A DNA stretch of 64,000 nt, taken from Proteiniphilum sp. GTDB lineage: Bacteria; Bacteroidota; Bacteroidia; Bacteroidales; Dysgonomonadaceae. Where the stretch lies: contig JADMKJ010000021.1 of NCBI GenBank assembly GCA_015478855.1, positions 109,495 to 173,494 on the forward strand, given 5' to 3'. The position numbers and the translations under genes were made by a program. The notes under the pieces were generated by a model. That model saw only the letters and a list, made by a program, of their open reading frames with translations. It was not told the DNA's origin and searched no databases. Positions 16,874 through 26,253 of this stretch are shown here, one piece after another (the stretch's first letter is position 1; each line of letters opens with the position of its first letter).

Positions 16874-18151
16874 TCAGCGGGATGAAAGGATGGTATGACC
16901 TATTCTGCAATAGAGACATTTACGTTTATCACAATACTCTTTCCTCAACTGTATAAGTGCCTGACTATCGAGAGCATTCGCCGGAGTGATCCCTGCAGCC
17001 ATGAATTCGGCAACGATTTTATTTCTCTCAGGCTTTAACGACCCTAAAAGCCTTACAGCACGATCACAATAGCGTTCAGAAGCAGTTCTCTTACCATACG
17101 CGAACAGCAGCGGTGCCACCGTATTGATTAAGATGATATTGAGTGAAGCTTCACCAATTTTCTTTTCTGCCTTCGGCGTCTCTTTCCCGAAGGAATAATG
17201 TGTCTGCCAGTAGAACGATGGTGCTGCCTGAAAAAGAATCATCCATTGCCGATACTCCTCCGTCTCAAGGATAGAGGAAAACAAACGGCCTGATTTCTGT
17301 AGAAGGGCTGCCAGTTGTGCTATACGCAGATATGGTGATGACAGGGGACGTACTCTCATTTTTTTAAATAAAAAACCCTCTTTGTTTCTCAGTGTGTATT
17401 TTGATTTAAAAAATAGATACTCTTTTTGTAATTGTTGATAGTAATTATCATTCATGGTATCATCTTCCAGCATGCCTGCTTGTCCGAACAGGAGCGCTTC
17501 CACCTGAAATAGATTGTCACTTTGTTTCTGAATATATGTGAATGGCAGCGAAAGCGCCATATTCTCAAACACCTCGGCGTTCAATCCAAATCCGAAATTA
17601 CGTGTGAGCAACACGTAGAACACATCATCCCAGGAGTTACTGAAGCGATCGAGATGCCTGAAAATATCATTGACCTTTCTCTCTAACCGTTCCAATGATA
17701 ACTGAGTGAGATAGGCGTTAATGACCACTCCATGGAGGGAATGGATATCATTTTTGCAGGGTAAGGGACTGTCGCTGTACAACAAATAATCGGCATTCCT
17801 GCGCACATTTACCGGAACCGTTATTTCACATTGTGGAATCGCTTCTCCCCTTTCATTCACCACTACTCTGTCCACCTTCTCCGACAGGTGTAGTATAACC
17901 GAATTGTAGGCCTTATCCATGTGATGGCCATGTCTGACCCAATCAGCTGAAGTGCGGTGTATCTCCACATTTCCCGCCCACAATGTGTCCGCTATCCTGA
18001 TCTTGGCATTAAAGAAATCCGGACCTGCATCCATATTATGTATACCTGTATCTATCACCTCTATCTTTTGCCCGTCGACCGTTGCAAGAGATCCTGCAGG
18101 AAACAGCCTGCATTTCCATACATAGTGAAGCAGTTGTTCTTTATTGGTCAT
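16874..18151 (-). CDS. DUF2851 family protein
   Basis: A 425-residue protein recognised as the conserved DUF2851 family of Bacteroidota: N-terminal EQLLHYVWKCRLFP, GPDFFNAKIRIADTLWAGNVEIH and SDWVRHGHHMDKAYNSVILHLS blocks, and a C-terminal CDKRKCLYCRIG with closely spaced cysteines. The middle is helical. No signal peptide. The function is unknown; the first blocks resemble nuclease-like folds but no active site can be claimed. Confidence 0.8.
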   Translation of the reverse strand: MTNKEQLLHYVWKCRLFPAGSLATVDGQKIEVIDTGIHNMDAGPDFFNAKIRIADTLWAGNVEIHRTSADWVRHGHHMDKAYNSVILHLSEKVDRVVVNERGEAIPQCEITVPVNVRRNADYLLYSDSPLPCKNDIHSLHGVVINAYLTQLSLERLERKVNDIFRHLDRFSNSWDDVFYVLLTRNFGFGLNAEVFENMALSLPFTYIQKQSDNLFQVEALLFGQAGMLEDDTMNDNYYQQLQKEYLFFKSKYTLRNKEGFLFKKMRVRPLSSPYLRIAQLAALLQKSGRLFSSILETEEYRQWMILFQAAPSFYWQTHYSFGKETPKAEKKIGEASLNIILINTVAPLLFAYGKRTASERYCDRAVRLLGSLKPERNKIVAEFMAAGITPANALDSQALIQLRKEYCDKRKCLYCRIGHTILSSR

Positions 18152-18170
18152 AGCTTACAGGTTTAAAACT

Positions 18171-18178
18171 CAAAATTA
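18171..18178 (-). promoter_or_regulatory. -7 box for the DUF2851 gene
   Basis: TAATTTTG on the minus strand fits TAnnTTTG, 20 nt upstream of the start at 18151. Confidence 0.45.
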
Positions 18179-18254
18179 TAATTAATAATTTAAAAACCCA
18201 AACAGCTTTATTAAAAGCAGTTGCCCTATCCCCAAAAATGTGAGTATTTTTCAC

Positions 18255-18262
18255 TATTTTTG
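18255..18262 (+). promoter_or_regulatory. -7 box for the cysteine desulfidase gene
   Basis: TATTTTTG fits TAnnTTTG, 28 nt before the ATG at 18291. No clear -33 box. Confidence 0.5.
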
Positions 18263-18290
18263 CACTACCGAACTACTTCTATAAAACGTT

Positions 18291-19583
18291 ATGCTACCTG
18301 CAGAAGAAAGAAATCAGATAAAAAAGCTTATGCAGCAGGAAATAATACCTGCGATAGGATGTACGGAGCCCATTTCGGTTGCTCTTTGCACTGCACGGGC
18401 ATGCGAGGTTTTAGCTAAAAGACCGGTGAAGATTGATGTTTACCTAAGTGCCAATGTAATAAAAAATGCCATGAGTGTAGGTATTCCCGGTACGGGGATG
18501 ATGGGCCTGCCCATATCCATCGCTCTGGGAGCACTGAGTGGCAAACCTGAAAATGGACTGGAGTTACTGAAGAATATCACACCTGAAGATGTGGTGAACG
18601 GGAAACGATTCATTGATGAAGGAGCAGTACAGATTCACCTGCACTCTGAAATAAGCGATAAGCTTTACATTGAGGTTCAATGCTGTGCAGGTGAGGATTC
18701 ATCCAGGGTGGTAATTCGCGGTGGTCATACCCACTTCTCCACTATTGAAAGAAACGGAGAGTTACTGTACCACGATAAGGATGCAGATGCAGTGACTGAG
18801 GATGTGAAGGAGCAAGCGAATCGACCCCTCACCTTTCAAACCATCTTAGACTACGCATGTGAGTCGCCTGTTAACGAGCTCTCATACATACTTGAAGCAG
18901 CAGAGATGAACAAAAAAGTATCTGAGGAATCACTCCTTCACAGTTATGGCCACAATGTGGCGAGAAGTATGAAGAACCTGAACGGGAGACATATTTTCGG
19001 AGACAACCTGCACAGCCGCATGGTGATCTCTACGGCAGGTGCCTGCGATGTAAGAATGGACGGTTCAATGATGCCCGTGATGAGTAATTCTGGTAGTGGA
19101 AATCAGGGGATCGCTGCATCCATGCCCATCTTCACTTATGCCGAAAATGAGCAGGTCTCTGAAGAAAAACTTGTCCGCGCATTGACACTCAGCGGATTGC
19201 TCGTCATCTACATGAAGCAGCATCTCGGCATACTGTCAGCCATGTGTGGCTGCGTCGTGGCTTCCACGGGATCGAGCTGTGGTATCACCTACCTGATGGG
19301 AGGGAGTAACCAACAGATTATTTTTGCTGCGAAGAATATGATTGCCAACATTACCGGAATGATCTGCGACGGTGCTAAACCCGGTTGTGCACTGAAGATA
19401 GCCAGCAGCGTATCCACCGCCACACTATCTGCCGTGATGGCGATGGAGAATGAGGTTGTTTCATCACTTGAAGGGATTATCGATGAAGACATCGATAAAA
19501 CGATAAGAAATATGTCATTAATAGGCAACGGAGGAATGCAGGAGACTGACAGGCTTGTGCTGGATATTATGACAACGAAGTAG
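18291..19583 (+). CDS. L-cysteine desulfidase family protein (UPF0597)
   Basis: 430 residues, full length for the UPF0597/YhaM (CyuA) family, which breaks down L-cysteine to pyruvate, sulfide and ammonia with an Fe-S cluster, and is related to the alpha chain of Fe-S serine dehydratase. Seen: IPAIGCTEPISVALC at the N-terminus, GIPGTGMMGLP, and the C-terminal cysteine-rich stretch (AMCGCVVASTGSSCG; ICDGAKPGCALK) that supplies cluster ligands. The 21-nt gap to the MATE gene suggests co-transcription. Cysteine fermentation fits a peptide-using anaerobe. Confidence 0.88.
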   Translation: MLPAEERNQIKKLMQQEIIPAIGCTEPISVALCTARACEVLAKRPVKIDVYLSANVIKNAMSVGIPGTGMMGLPISIALGALSGKPENGLELLKNITPEDVVNGKRFIDEGAVQIHLHSEISDKLYIEVQCCAGEDSSRVVIRGGHTHFSTIERNGELLYHDKDADAVTEDVKEQANRPLTFQTILDYACESPVNELSYILEAAEMNKKVSEESLLHSYGHNVARSMKNLNGRHIFGDNLHSRMVISTAGACDVRMDGSMMPVMSNSGSGNQGIAASMPIFTYAENEQVSEEKLVRALTLSGLLVIYMKQHLGILSAMCGCVVASTGSSCGITYLMGGSNQQIIFAAKNMIANITGMICDGAKPGCALKIASSVSTATLSAVMAMENEVVSSLEGIIDEDIDKTIRNMSLIGNGGMQETDRLVLDIMTTK

Positions 19584-19604
19584 GTTATTACAACATAAAT
19601 TATT

Positions 19605-20984
19605 TTGCGAACGACGAAAGAACTTGATTTTCAAACCAGGAAAATCAGCAAACTTGTTTGGGATTATGCACTACCCGGTATCGTGGGGACACTGGTCATA
19701 GGACTCTACAACGTGGTGGATCGTATCTTCATTGGACAGGTGGAAGGAGCGCTGGCTATTTCAGGGCTTACAATCACCTTCCCGGTGATGAACTTAGTCT
19801 CTTCCCTGGGCATGCTTGTGGGTGCAGGTGCTGCCGCCCGCATCTCCATCAGTCTCGGCAAGCGGGACAAGCAGACAGCCGAACAGATACTGGGTAACTC
19901 GTTGTTACTTACAATAATTCTCAATGTTGTTTTTGTCACTCAGTTTTATATCTTCCTGGAGCCTGTTCTGATGGCTTTCGGTGCCAGTGAGCTCACCTAC
20001 ACCTATGCACGCGATTATCTTCAGATAGTGCTCCTGGGCAATCTGTTTGTGAGTCTCTGTTACAACTTCAATGCCATGATGCGCTCTTCAGGGTACCCTA
20101 AAAAAGCAATGTACACCATGCTTATCGGAGCCATACTGAACATCATCCTGAGTCCCCTCTTCCTCTTCGTGTTCAAACTGGGTATCAAGGGTGTTGCGTG
20201 GGCGACAGTGATCTCCATGTTCATCGGCATGCTGTTTGTGATGCATCACTTCACCCGTAAAAGCAGCGTGATACGCTTGAGATGGAGGAATATACGCCTT
20301 CACAAGAAGATCATCCTATCGATCATCTCGATTGGTCTCTCACCCTTCAGCATGCAGGTGGCCGCCTCCGGGGTTGCCGTTTTGATGAATACATCCCTGT
20401 TGCGCTACGGAGGTGACCTGGCTGTGGGTGCTTATGGCATCATCAACTCCATCCTTATGATCGTGCTGATGGTTGTGTTTGGACTTAACCAGGGCACCCA
20501 ACCCATCATCGGGTACAACTATGGTGCAGGCAACTACAAGAGAGTGCGTGAAACACTTTACTATTCACTGAAGGTAGCTACCGTATTCACTACAACAGGG
20601 TTTCTTGTCGGTATCTTTTTCCCCCGATTCCTCGCCTCGGCATTTACGACAGATACCGCACTACTCGATATCACCGAGACAGGCGCCAGGATCGCCGTGA
20701 CAGCACTGCCGCTGGTCGGTTTGCAGATTGTCTCCTCAAGCTTCTTCCAGAGTATCGGTTTTGCAGCCAAGTCGATTATTCAAAGTCTGAGCAGGCAACT
20801 GATATTTCTTGTTCCCGGCATCCTCCTCCTCCCCCGCATATGGGGACTTAACGGGTTGTGGATTGCAATGCCTGTATCGGATATGCTGGCTGCGCTGCTT
20901 TCAATCTACCTGCTTGTGATTCAGATACGTCACTTGAAAAAGATGGAAGAAACCCTTCCTCTGAATGTGCCTATACAGGAATGA
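19605..20984 (+). CDS. MATE family efflux transporter
   Basis: A 459-residue, 12-helix multidrug/toxin extrusion transporter of the inner membrane (LPGIVGTLVIGLYNVVDRIFIG in helix 1; LGMLVGAGAAARIS; GLNQGTQPIIGYNYGAG in the second half). Only a TTG (or ATT) is available as start: an in-frame TAA lies 9 nt upstream of the TTG at 19605, and no ATG occurs before helix 2, so a non-ATG start is required. It is 21 nt downstream of the cysteine desulfidase gene. The substrate is unknown. Confidence 0.9.
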   Translation: MRTTKELDFQTRKISKLVWDYALPGIVGTLVIGLYNVVDRIFIGQVEGALAISGLTITFPVMNLVSSLGMLVGAGAAARISISLGKRDKQTAEQILGNSLLLTIILNVVFVTQFYIFLEPVLMAFGASELTYTYARDYLQIVLLGNLFVSLCYNFNAMMRSSGYPKKAMYTMLIGAILNIILSPLFLFVFKLGIKGVAWATVISMFIGMLFVMHHFTRKSSVIRLRWRNIRLHKKIILSIISIGLSPFSMQVAASGVAVLMNTSLLRYGGDLAVGAYGIINSILMIVLMVVFGLNQGTQPIIGYNYGAGNYKRVRETLYYSLKVATVFTTTGFLVGIFFPRFLASAFTTDTALLDITETGARIAVTALPLVGLQIVSSSFFQSIGFAAKSIIQSLSRQLIFLVPGILLLPRIWGLNGLWIAMPVSDMLAALLSIYLLVIQIRHLKKMEETLPLNVPIQE

Positions 20985-21034
20985 ACATTATCATAATATT
21001 GCATTTCTATGCGAAATAATTGACCGATTTTATG

Positions 21035-21042
21035 TAGTTTTG
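21035..21042 (+). promoter_or_regulatory. -7 box for gpmA
   Basis: TAGTTTTG fits TAnnTTTG, 58 nt before the ATG at 21101. Confidence 0.45.
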
Positions 21043-21100
21043 TAAGCAAAGCAACAGTGCAGAAAGATAGATCCAATTTACTCACATAATAGATAAATGT

Positions 21101-21847
21101 ATGAAGAAAGTAGTCTTAATTCGCCACGGCGAAAGTGTATGGAATAAAGAAAACCGTTTTACCGGATGGACAGATGTCGATCTCACCGAAAAGGGAGTGG
21201 AAGAAGCCCACAAGGCAGGTCAATACCTTAAGAAAGAGGGATTTCAATTTGAAAAAGCCTATACCTCCTATCTGAAAAGAGCTGTAAAAACATTGGATGT
21301 GGTGCTCGATGAGATGGATCTGGATTGGATTCCGGTTGAAAAGACATGGCGGCTGAACGAAAAACATTACGGGATGCTGCAAGGGTTGAACAAAGCCGAG
21401 ACAGCTGAGAAGTATGGTGAGGAGCAGGTACTCATATGGCGTCGCAGCTATGATGTTCCGCCGTTACCACTGGAGAAGGAGGATGAACGCTCACCGCTGC
21501 AGGATCCTCGTTACAAAGGGGTTGACGAGAAGGATCTGCCGCTGACGGAAGCATTAAAAGATACTGTAGAACGTATTCTGCCTTACTGGAACGATACCAT
21601 CGTACCGGAGATGAAAAACTTTAACGAGGTGATTGTTGCTGCCCATGGAAACAGTCTGAGAGGCATCATCAAACACCTGAAAAATATCTCGGATGAGGAG
21701 ATTGTAAGCCTTAACCTGCCTACAGCCGTACCTTATGTTTTTGAATTCGATGATGAGATGAATCTGCAGAAAGATTACTTCCTGGGCGATCCGGAAGAGA
21801 TCAGGAAACTGATGGAAGCCGTTGCCAATCAGGCAAAAGGGAAATAG
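21101..21847 (+). CDS. gpmA: 2,3-bisphosphoglycerate-dependent phosphoglycerate mutase
   Basis: Interconverts 3- and 2-phosphoglycerate in glycolysis. 248 residues, the family length. The catalytic histidine lies in [10 protein letters not shown] (residue 8), followed by [15 protein letters not shown], the proton donor region [14 protein letters not shown], and the second histidine in [12 protein letters not shown]. It is monocistronic with its own terminator. Confidence 0.96.
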   Translation: MKKVVLIRHGESVWNKENRFTGWTDVDLTEKGVEEAHKAGQYLKKEGFQFEKAYTSYLKRAVKTLDVVLDEMDLDWIPVEKTWRLNEKHYGMLQGLNKAETAEKYGEEQVLIWRRSYDVPPLPLEKEDERSPLQDPRYKGVDEKDLPLTEALKDTVERILPYWNDTIVPEMKNFNEVIVAAHGNSLRGIIKHLKNISDEEIVSLNLPTAVPYVFEFDDEMNLQKDYFLGDPEEIRKLMEAVANQAKGK

Positions 21848-21957
21848 TTCATTCTCTCACTGTACGCCATCGGTTGCAGACAACTGATATTCAGGATAAA
21901 CAGCTCCATTCAATGTCCTGATTGAAGTGAATATCCTCAACAATTACAATGTTAAAT

Positions 21958-21996
21958 ATGCATGAGACCGATTATTACAGACCCGGTCTCATGCAT
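21958..21996 (+). terminator. Terminator of gpmA
   Basis: ATGCATGAGACCG / CGGTCTCATGCAT makes a 13-bp stem with a 13-nt loop, followed by TTTATTTT. Confidence 0.8.
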
Positions 21997-22037
21997 TTTA
22001 TTTTATGATAAACCATCAGTGAAAAAACAGTGATCAC

Positions 22038-24257
22038 ATGAAAACAAACAGCGTGAACCAATTCACCTATGCACTATGCCTGTTGTTGTTTATTACAGGT
22101 TGCTCACAGAAAAAAAGTCTATATAAAGCCACTCAGAGCAATGAAAAAACTGTATTTCAAACCTCGAGGGAATGGCGTCCATCCATGGATAATCGCGGAG
22201 ATGTGGCAATCATCTACGGTGTCGGTGGTAATCCGAGCGATAGATCACCCCGTATACCTTTTGAGGAGCGTGTAAAAAGCTGGCAGGATCGGGGTTATAA
22301 AACCCATTTTATGACCGGCATTGCCTGGGGTGAATACCAGGATTATTTTACCGGCGAATGGGACGGAGAAGGGCATCTCGATGAAGGACAGGTGACACAG
22401 GATGGTGATACGATATGGCATGGTCATCTTGTTCCTTACATCGTACCATCGGATAATTTCCTTGCCTACCTCAAGGAGAAGCATGTAAAACGGGTGATTG
22501 ATGCCGGCATAGATGCCATCTACATGGAAGAGCCCGAATTCTGGTCCCGGGCAGGCTACAGCGATGCATTCAAAAAGGAGTGGGAGGATTACTACGGTTT
22601 TCCCTGGCGTCCTCAGCATGAGAGCCCCGAAAACACCTGGCTTTCAAACAAACTGAAGTATGAGCTCTACTATCGTGCACTTGAGGAGGTATTTACCTAT
22701 GCCAAAGAGTATGGCCGTTCTAAGGGAATGGATATACGTTGTTACGTTCCGACACACTCATTGGTCAACTATTCACAATGGCAGATTGTAAGTCCCGAGG
22801 CAAGCCTCGCCTCATTGCCCGTTGTGGACGGCTACATCGCGCAGGTATGGACAGGCACATCGCGCGAACCCAACTATTATAATGGTGTGCAGAAGGAGCG
22901 TGTATTTGAGACAGCTTTCATTGAATATGGCAGTATGGAGTCTATGACCGCACCCACAGGGCGAAAAATGTTTTTTCTTACCGATCCTATAGAGGACTGG
23001 CCGCGCGACTGGGCAGACTATCGCCGTAATTATCAGGCTACCTTTACAGCGCAATTACTCTATCCCGGTATTGCCGATTATGAGATCATGCCCTGGCCTG
23101 AAAGAGTGTACGAAGGACTTTACAATGTCTCGGCCGGCAGTGAGGAAAAAGCGAGAATCCCTACAGCGTATGCCACGCAAATGCATATCATGGTGAATAC
23201 GTTGCATCAGATGCCACTCTCAACGAACAAAGTCACCGGTGCAGAAGGCATCAGTGTACTGATAGGTAATTCACTTATGTTCCAGCGTTTTCCCACACAT
23301 GAGGGGTATGATGATCCGCAGCTGTCAAACTTCTACGGGAATGTACTTCCGCTACTTAAACGCGGTATCCCGGTAAAAACGGTTCATATGGAGAACCTGC
23401 CTCACCCTGCCACATTGAATGATACACGGATACTGTTGATGACCTATTCGAATATGAAACCGATGGTAAAGGATACACATGACTATCTGGAACAATGGGT
23501 TAAAGAGGGGGGGATCCTTATCTATAGCGGACGTGATGACGATCCTTTCCAGTCTGTCTCTGAATGGTGGAATTCAGACGGATTGCATTATCCCACTGCA
23601 TCAGCCCATCTTTTTGAGAAGCTTGGTCTTGAAGCTGCGCCGGCTGAAGGAGAGTATCGTGTGGGACAGGGGACAGTCTGCATTCTTCGTCAGGACCCGA
23701 AAGAATATGTGCTGCATGCCGGCAGGGATGATCAATTGATCAGCACGGTCCGGCATTTGTATGAGGAAGTTGCCAAAGCAGGCACTTTAGAGATGAAAAA
23801 CAGTTTTCATCTTACACGGGGAAACTATGAACTGATTGCGGTGATGGATGAGGGTATTACGAAAGAGCCCTTTACCATGGAGGGATTGTTCATTGATCTC
23901 TATGACCCGCAATTACCGGTCATCTCATCCAAAACGGTACCACCGGGGAGTCAATCCCTGCTTTTTAATATCGCAAGCATGAGTGAGAAGAATGACCCAG
24001 CTGTCCTGGCAACAGCCGCCCGTGTTTACGACGAGAAGAGAACAAAAAACAGCTACTCATTCATCGCAAAAAGTCCGATTGAATCAGCCAATGTCATGCG
24101 TGTACTTCTACCGGATGCACCCGTGGAATGCAGCATCCTCAACAACCACGGGGAGCCTGTCACAGAAAGCAACTGGAGGTGGGACACTGCGAGCCGGACG
24201 GTGCTGATTGAGTTTGAGAACCATCCCGAGGGTATTAGCGTATATATAAAATACTAA
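22038..24257 (+). CDS. Putative glycoside hydrolase lipoprotein, unassigned family
   Basis: 739 residues. The lipoprotein signal ends LLLFITGCSQ (C22), so the protein is anchored in an outer membrane or periplasmic leaflet. The N-terminal half looks like a TIM-barrel sugar hydrolase: repeated alternation of strands and helices, aromatic-rich loops, and IDAIYMEEPEFWSR near residue 165, whose glutamates are candidates for acid/base. A middle region (about 400-560) with ILLMTYSNMKP and GGILIYSGRDDDPF resembles the class I glutamine-amidotransferase-like domain found after the barrel in GH42-type enzymes, and the C-terminus is beta-rich. No CAZy family can be assigned by eye. No Sus genes are adjacent; it is monocistronic. 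Confidence 0.6.
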   Translation: MKTNSVNQFTYALCLLLFITGCSQKKSLYKATQSNEKTVFQTSREWRPSMDNRGDVAIIYGVGGNPSDRSPRIPFEERVKSWQDRGYKTHFMTGIAWGEYQDYFTGEWDGEGHLDEGQVTQDGDTIWHGHLVPYIVPSDNFLAYLKEKHVKRVIDAGIDAIYMEEPEFWSRAGYSDAFKKEWEDYYGFPWRPQHESPENTWLSNKLKYELYYRALEEVFTYAKEYGRSKGMDIRCYVPTHSLVNYSQWQIVSPEASLASLPVVDGYIAQVWTGTSREPNYYNGVQKERVFETAFIEYGSMESMTAPTGRKMFFLTDPIEDWPRDWADYRRNYQATFTAQLLYPGIADYEIMPWPERVYEGLYNVSAGSEEKARIPTAYATQMHIMVNTLHQMPLSTNKVTGAEGISVLIGNSLMFQRFPTHEGYDDPQLSNFYGNVLPLLKRGIPVKTVHMENLPHPATLNDTRILLMTYSNMKPMVKDTHDYLEQWVKEGGILIYSGRDDDPFQSVSEWWNSDGLHYPTASAHLFEKLGLEAAPAEGEYRVGQGTVCILRQDPKEYVLHAGRDDQLISTVRHLYEEVAKAGTLEMKNSFHLTRGNYELIAVMDEGITKEPFTMEGLFIDLYDPQLPVISSKTVPPGSQSLLFNIASMSEKNDPAVLATAARVYDEKRTKNSYSFIAKSPIESANVMRVLLPDAPVECSILNNHGEPVTESNWRWDTASRTVLIEFENHPEGISVYIKY

Positions 24258-24391
24258 CAGCATTACCGACAAGAGAAAAAGTTTCAGTGACGGTTCCATC
24301 GGTTAGTCAGGGAGATTAGGAGATTAAGGGTATCGCCTCATTGGGGGTATCTTGCCGACGAGCTGAAGATAGAAGAGAACGCTGAAAAAAC

Positions 24392-24427
24392 AAAAAACGG
24401 GCGCCGAGTTGTCGACGTCCGTTTTTT
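24392..24427. terminator. Bidirectional terminator
   Basis: AAAAAACGGGCG / CGTCCGTTTTTT (12 bp, one G-U) lies between the convergent hydrolase and TlpA-like genes and carries A and T runs on both sides. Confidence 0.8.
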
Positions 24428-24442
24428 AATGCATTATTCAAC

Positions 24443-24934
24443 TTAGAGGATGGTTCTCAAATCCCCGGGAGTGATATTCATCGCTGTGATTACTCCGTTT
24501 TCATCAATCAGGTAGTTCCTGAAACCCTTTCTGAGTTTAAAATCCTTGTAGAGATCCGACCGGGTTCCATTCATTTCATAAAACTGAGATATATTCTCTA
24601 AGTTATCCATCACCAACGTTTTCTCAACCACATTCCTGTTCTCATCGAAAGAGATTGAAAGAAACTCAATTTCAGGATGATTCATTTTCAGGTAGTTGTG
24701 CAGCTGAACATTGGTAGCTCTGGATTGGGCATCATAGGCTGCCCAAAAATTCACTACAACTTTTTTGCCTTTAAAATCGTGCAGATGCTGAAGAGTTCCT
24801 TCTGTATTCGTTAAAACAATATCAGGAATTGTTTCTCCGGGGTGATAACCTGTGGAAGGAAATTCATTCTTCACCGAAACGGCAGATAATGCAAGTGAAA
24901 ATATTGCTAAAAGGCAAAAGTTCACATACTTCAT
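24443..24934 (-). CDS. TlpA-like thioredoxin-fold protein lacking CxxC
   Basis: 163 residues with a signal peptide (about 1-21) and an AhpC/TSA-Redoxin fold of TlpA type: PGETIPDIVLTNTEG, FKGKKVVVNFWAAYDAQSRA, FLSISFDENR. At the active-site position the usual WCxxC is replaced by YDAQ and no other cysteine pair is present, so it cannot act as a disulfide reductase. A structural or binding role in the periplasm is possible. Its 5' leader carries a hairpin. Confidence 0.78.
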   Translation of the reverse strand: MKYVNFCLLAIFSLALSAVSVKNEFPSTGYHPGETIPDIVLTNTEGTLQHLHDFKGKKVVVNFWAAYDAQSRATNVQLHNYLKMNHPEIEFLSISFDENRNVVEKTLVMDNLENISQFYEMNGTRSDLYKDFKLRKGFRNYLIDENGVITAMNITPGDLRTIL

Positions 24935-25005
24935 AAATAATAATTTAAATTACTACTCAGATAAAGCTGCTGCTTCGCGCAGCGGGCTAAATCCCTTAAT
25001 TATAA

Positions 25006-25025
25006 AGACTTTTCGCTAAAAGTCT
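25006..25025 (-). promoter_or_regulatory. 5'-leader hairpin of the TlpA-like gene
   Basis: AGACTTTT / AAAAGTCT with a 4-nt loop. It falls just after the transcription start expected from the minus-strand -7 box at 25040-25047, about 70 nt before the start codon. It may protect the mRNA 5' end; no further function is visible. Confidence 0.35.
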
Positions 25026-25039
25026 CATTTTTTGGTTTG

Positions 25040-25047
25040 CAAAAGTA
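25040..25047 (-). promoter_or_regulatory. -7 box for the TlpA-like gene
   Basis: TACTTTTG on the minus strand fits TAnnTTTG, with a leader of about 100 nt to the start at 24934. Confidence 0.45.
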
Positions 25048-25138
25048 CGCCACTTTTCCTTATCACCGAATCATTTCCACATAAACTTTCCTTCCAAATG
25101 TTAATTTTAACACTTGATCAATGTTTACCAGCTGCTTT

Positions 25139-26113
25139 TCAGCGACTTAACGAAAAGAAAGATTCTATCGCCTCGATGGAACTATCTTTTAGAATCACAT
25201 TTTTATCCCTATCGAGCAGATAAAGTGTGGGAATTGCCTTGATATCATACAATCTTTTGTTTGTTATCACCATCTCTTTGTCGTAACCATGAATCCATCT
25301 GTCAGGCATTTGCGGAAGATATGCCTTCCATTCATCAGGATTATCATCGGGATAGATTGTAAGAATGGTCAGCATGGTACGGGTGGGACTGTTAATTGAC
25401 AACGCTTCATTCAGCTCTTTTGAATTATTGAGACGGTCAATGACTGCCTTACAGGTAGCACAGCCGGGATTGGAAAATATAAGTAGGGTAAACTCACTTT
25501 TCAGGTTGTAGAGTGTATTGGATTGGCCAGATGCAACTGTGTAGGTGAAGTTGGTGGCTTTCTCACCTACACGGTTCTTCATCGATAACTCTAACTGAAA
25601 CGTGTAGCGTGAGCGCAGCTCATCTGTCAGAAGGGGTGATTGAACCATCTCTTTCAGGACAGTGAGGTATTGTTCATCGTTACGGAAAGGTGAGTTGGGA
25701 TCGTAATAATATTTCTCAAAGAGCGATGCAAAATAGCGATAAACAATCTCGTCGGCTTTCGCCTCATTCAATGTATTGCGAAGCGATGCAGCAGCATCAT
25801 CAGCAGGAGCATAATTGAGCATATTGATATAATCGACAAATGCCTGCTCTGTTATATCGGGTTGTTCAATTAACTTTCTGTTTGTAAAATCAAATCGTTC
25901 CCAGAAATGCATCACCAGATATTGTGTTCTTTCATCAGCGTTGGTGATTGACTCCGGGATCAGTGGCAACACGAACGTGTCGGGTACAATATCCCGGTCT
26001 TCTGTTTCAACATCCTCACGTGTTTCTGGTTGTGTTTGCTTACTCGAAGAACAGGAGTAACCGGTGATCATTGACAATATCAGGAGTGATAAAATATATA
26101 TATACTGTTTCAT
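25139..26113 (-). CDS. DUF5106 / thioredoxin-like lipoprotein
   Basis: 324 residues. The lipoprotein signal ends MITGYSCSSS (C21). A DUF5106 region at about 50-190 (LVMHFWERFDFTNRKLI) is followed by a thioredoxin-like domain from about 195 with an intact redox motif, NPGCATCKAV near 235, and the cis-Pro loop AIPTLYLLD. It is probably a periplasmic thiol-disulfide oxidoreductase. It is upstream of the cysteine-less TlpA-like gene in the same direction, but 204 nt and a separate promoter lie between them. Confidence 0.82.
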   Translation of the reverse strand: MKQYIYILSLLILSMITGYSCSSSKQTQPETREDVETEDRDIVPDTFVLPLIPESITNADERTQYLVMHFWERFDFTNRKLIEQPDITEQAFVDYINMLNYAPADDAAASLRNTLNEAKADEIVYRYFASLFEKYYYDPNSPFRNDEQYLTVLKEMVQSPLLTDELRSRYTFQLELSMKNRVGEKATNFTYTVASGQSNTLYNLKSEFTLLIFSNPGCATCKAVIDRLNNSKELNEALSINSPTRTMLTILTIYPDDNPDEWKAYLPQMPDRWIHGYDKEMVITNKRLYDIKAIPTLYLLDRDKNVILKDSSIEAIESFFSLSR

Positions 26114-26219
26114 ACTTCATTTTTTATTGTGAAATGATTTGTGCCGTAAAGATATAAAAAAAGCGGCAGTAGAGATTTATGATCAATCACAACAGGATGG
26201 AAAAAACCGATATTTTTCG

Positions 26220-26227
26220 TATATTTG
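26220..26227 (+). promoter_or_regulatory. -7 box for dnaX
   Basis: TATATTTG fits TAnnTTTG, 26 nt before the ATG at 26254. It excludes the longer in-frame start at 26179. Confidence 0.55.
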
Positions 26228-26253
26228 TATTTCATTTTTTGTCCTATTCAGTT

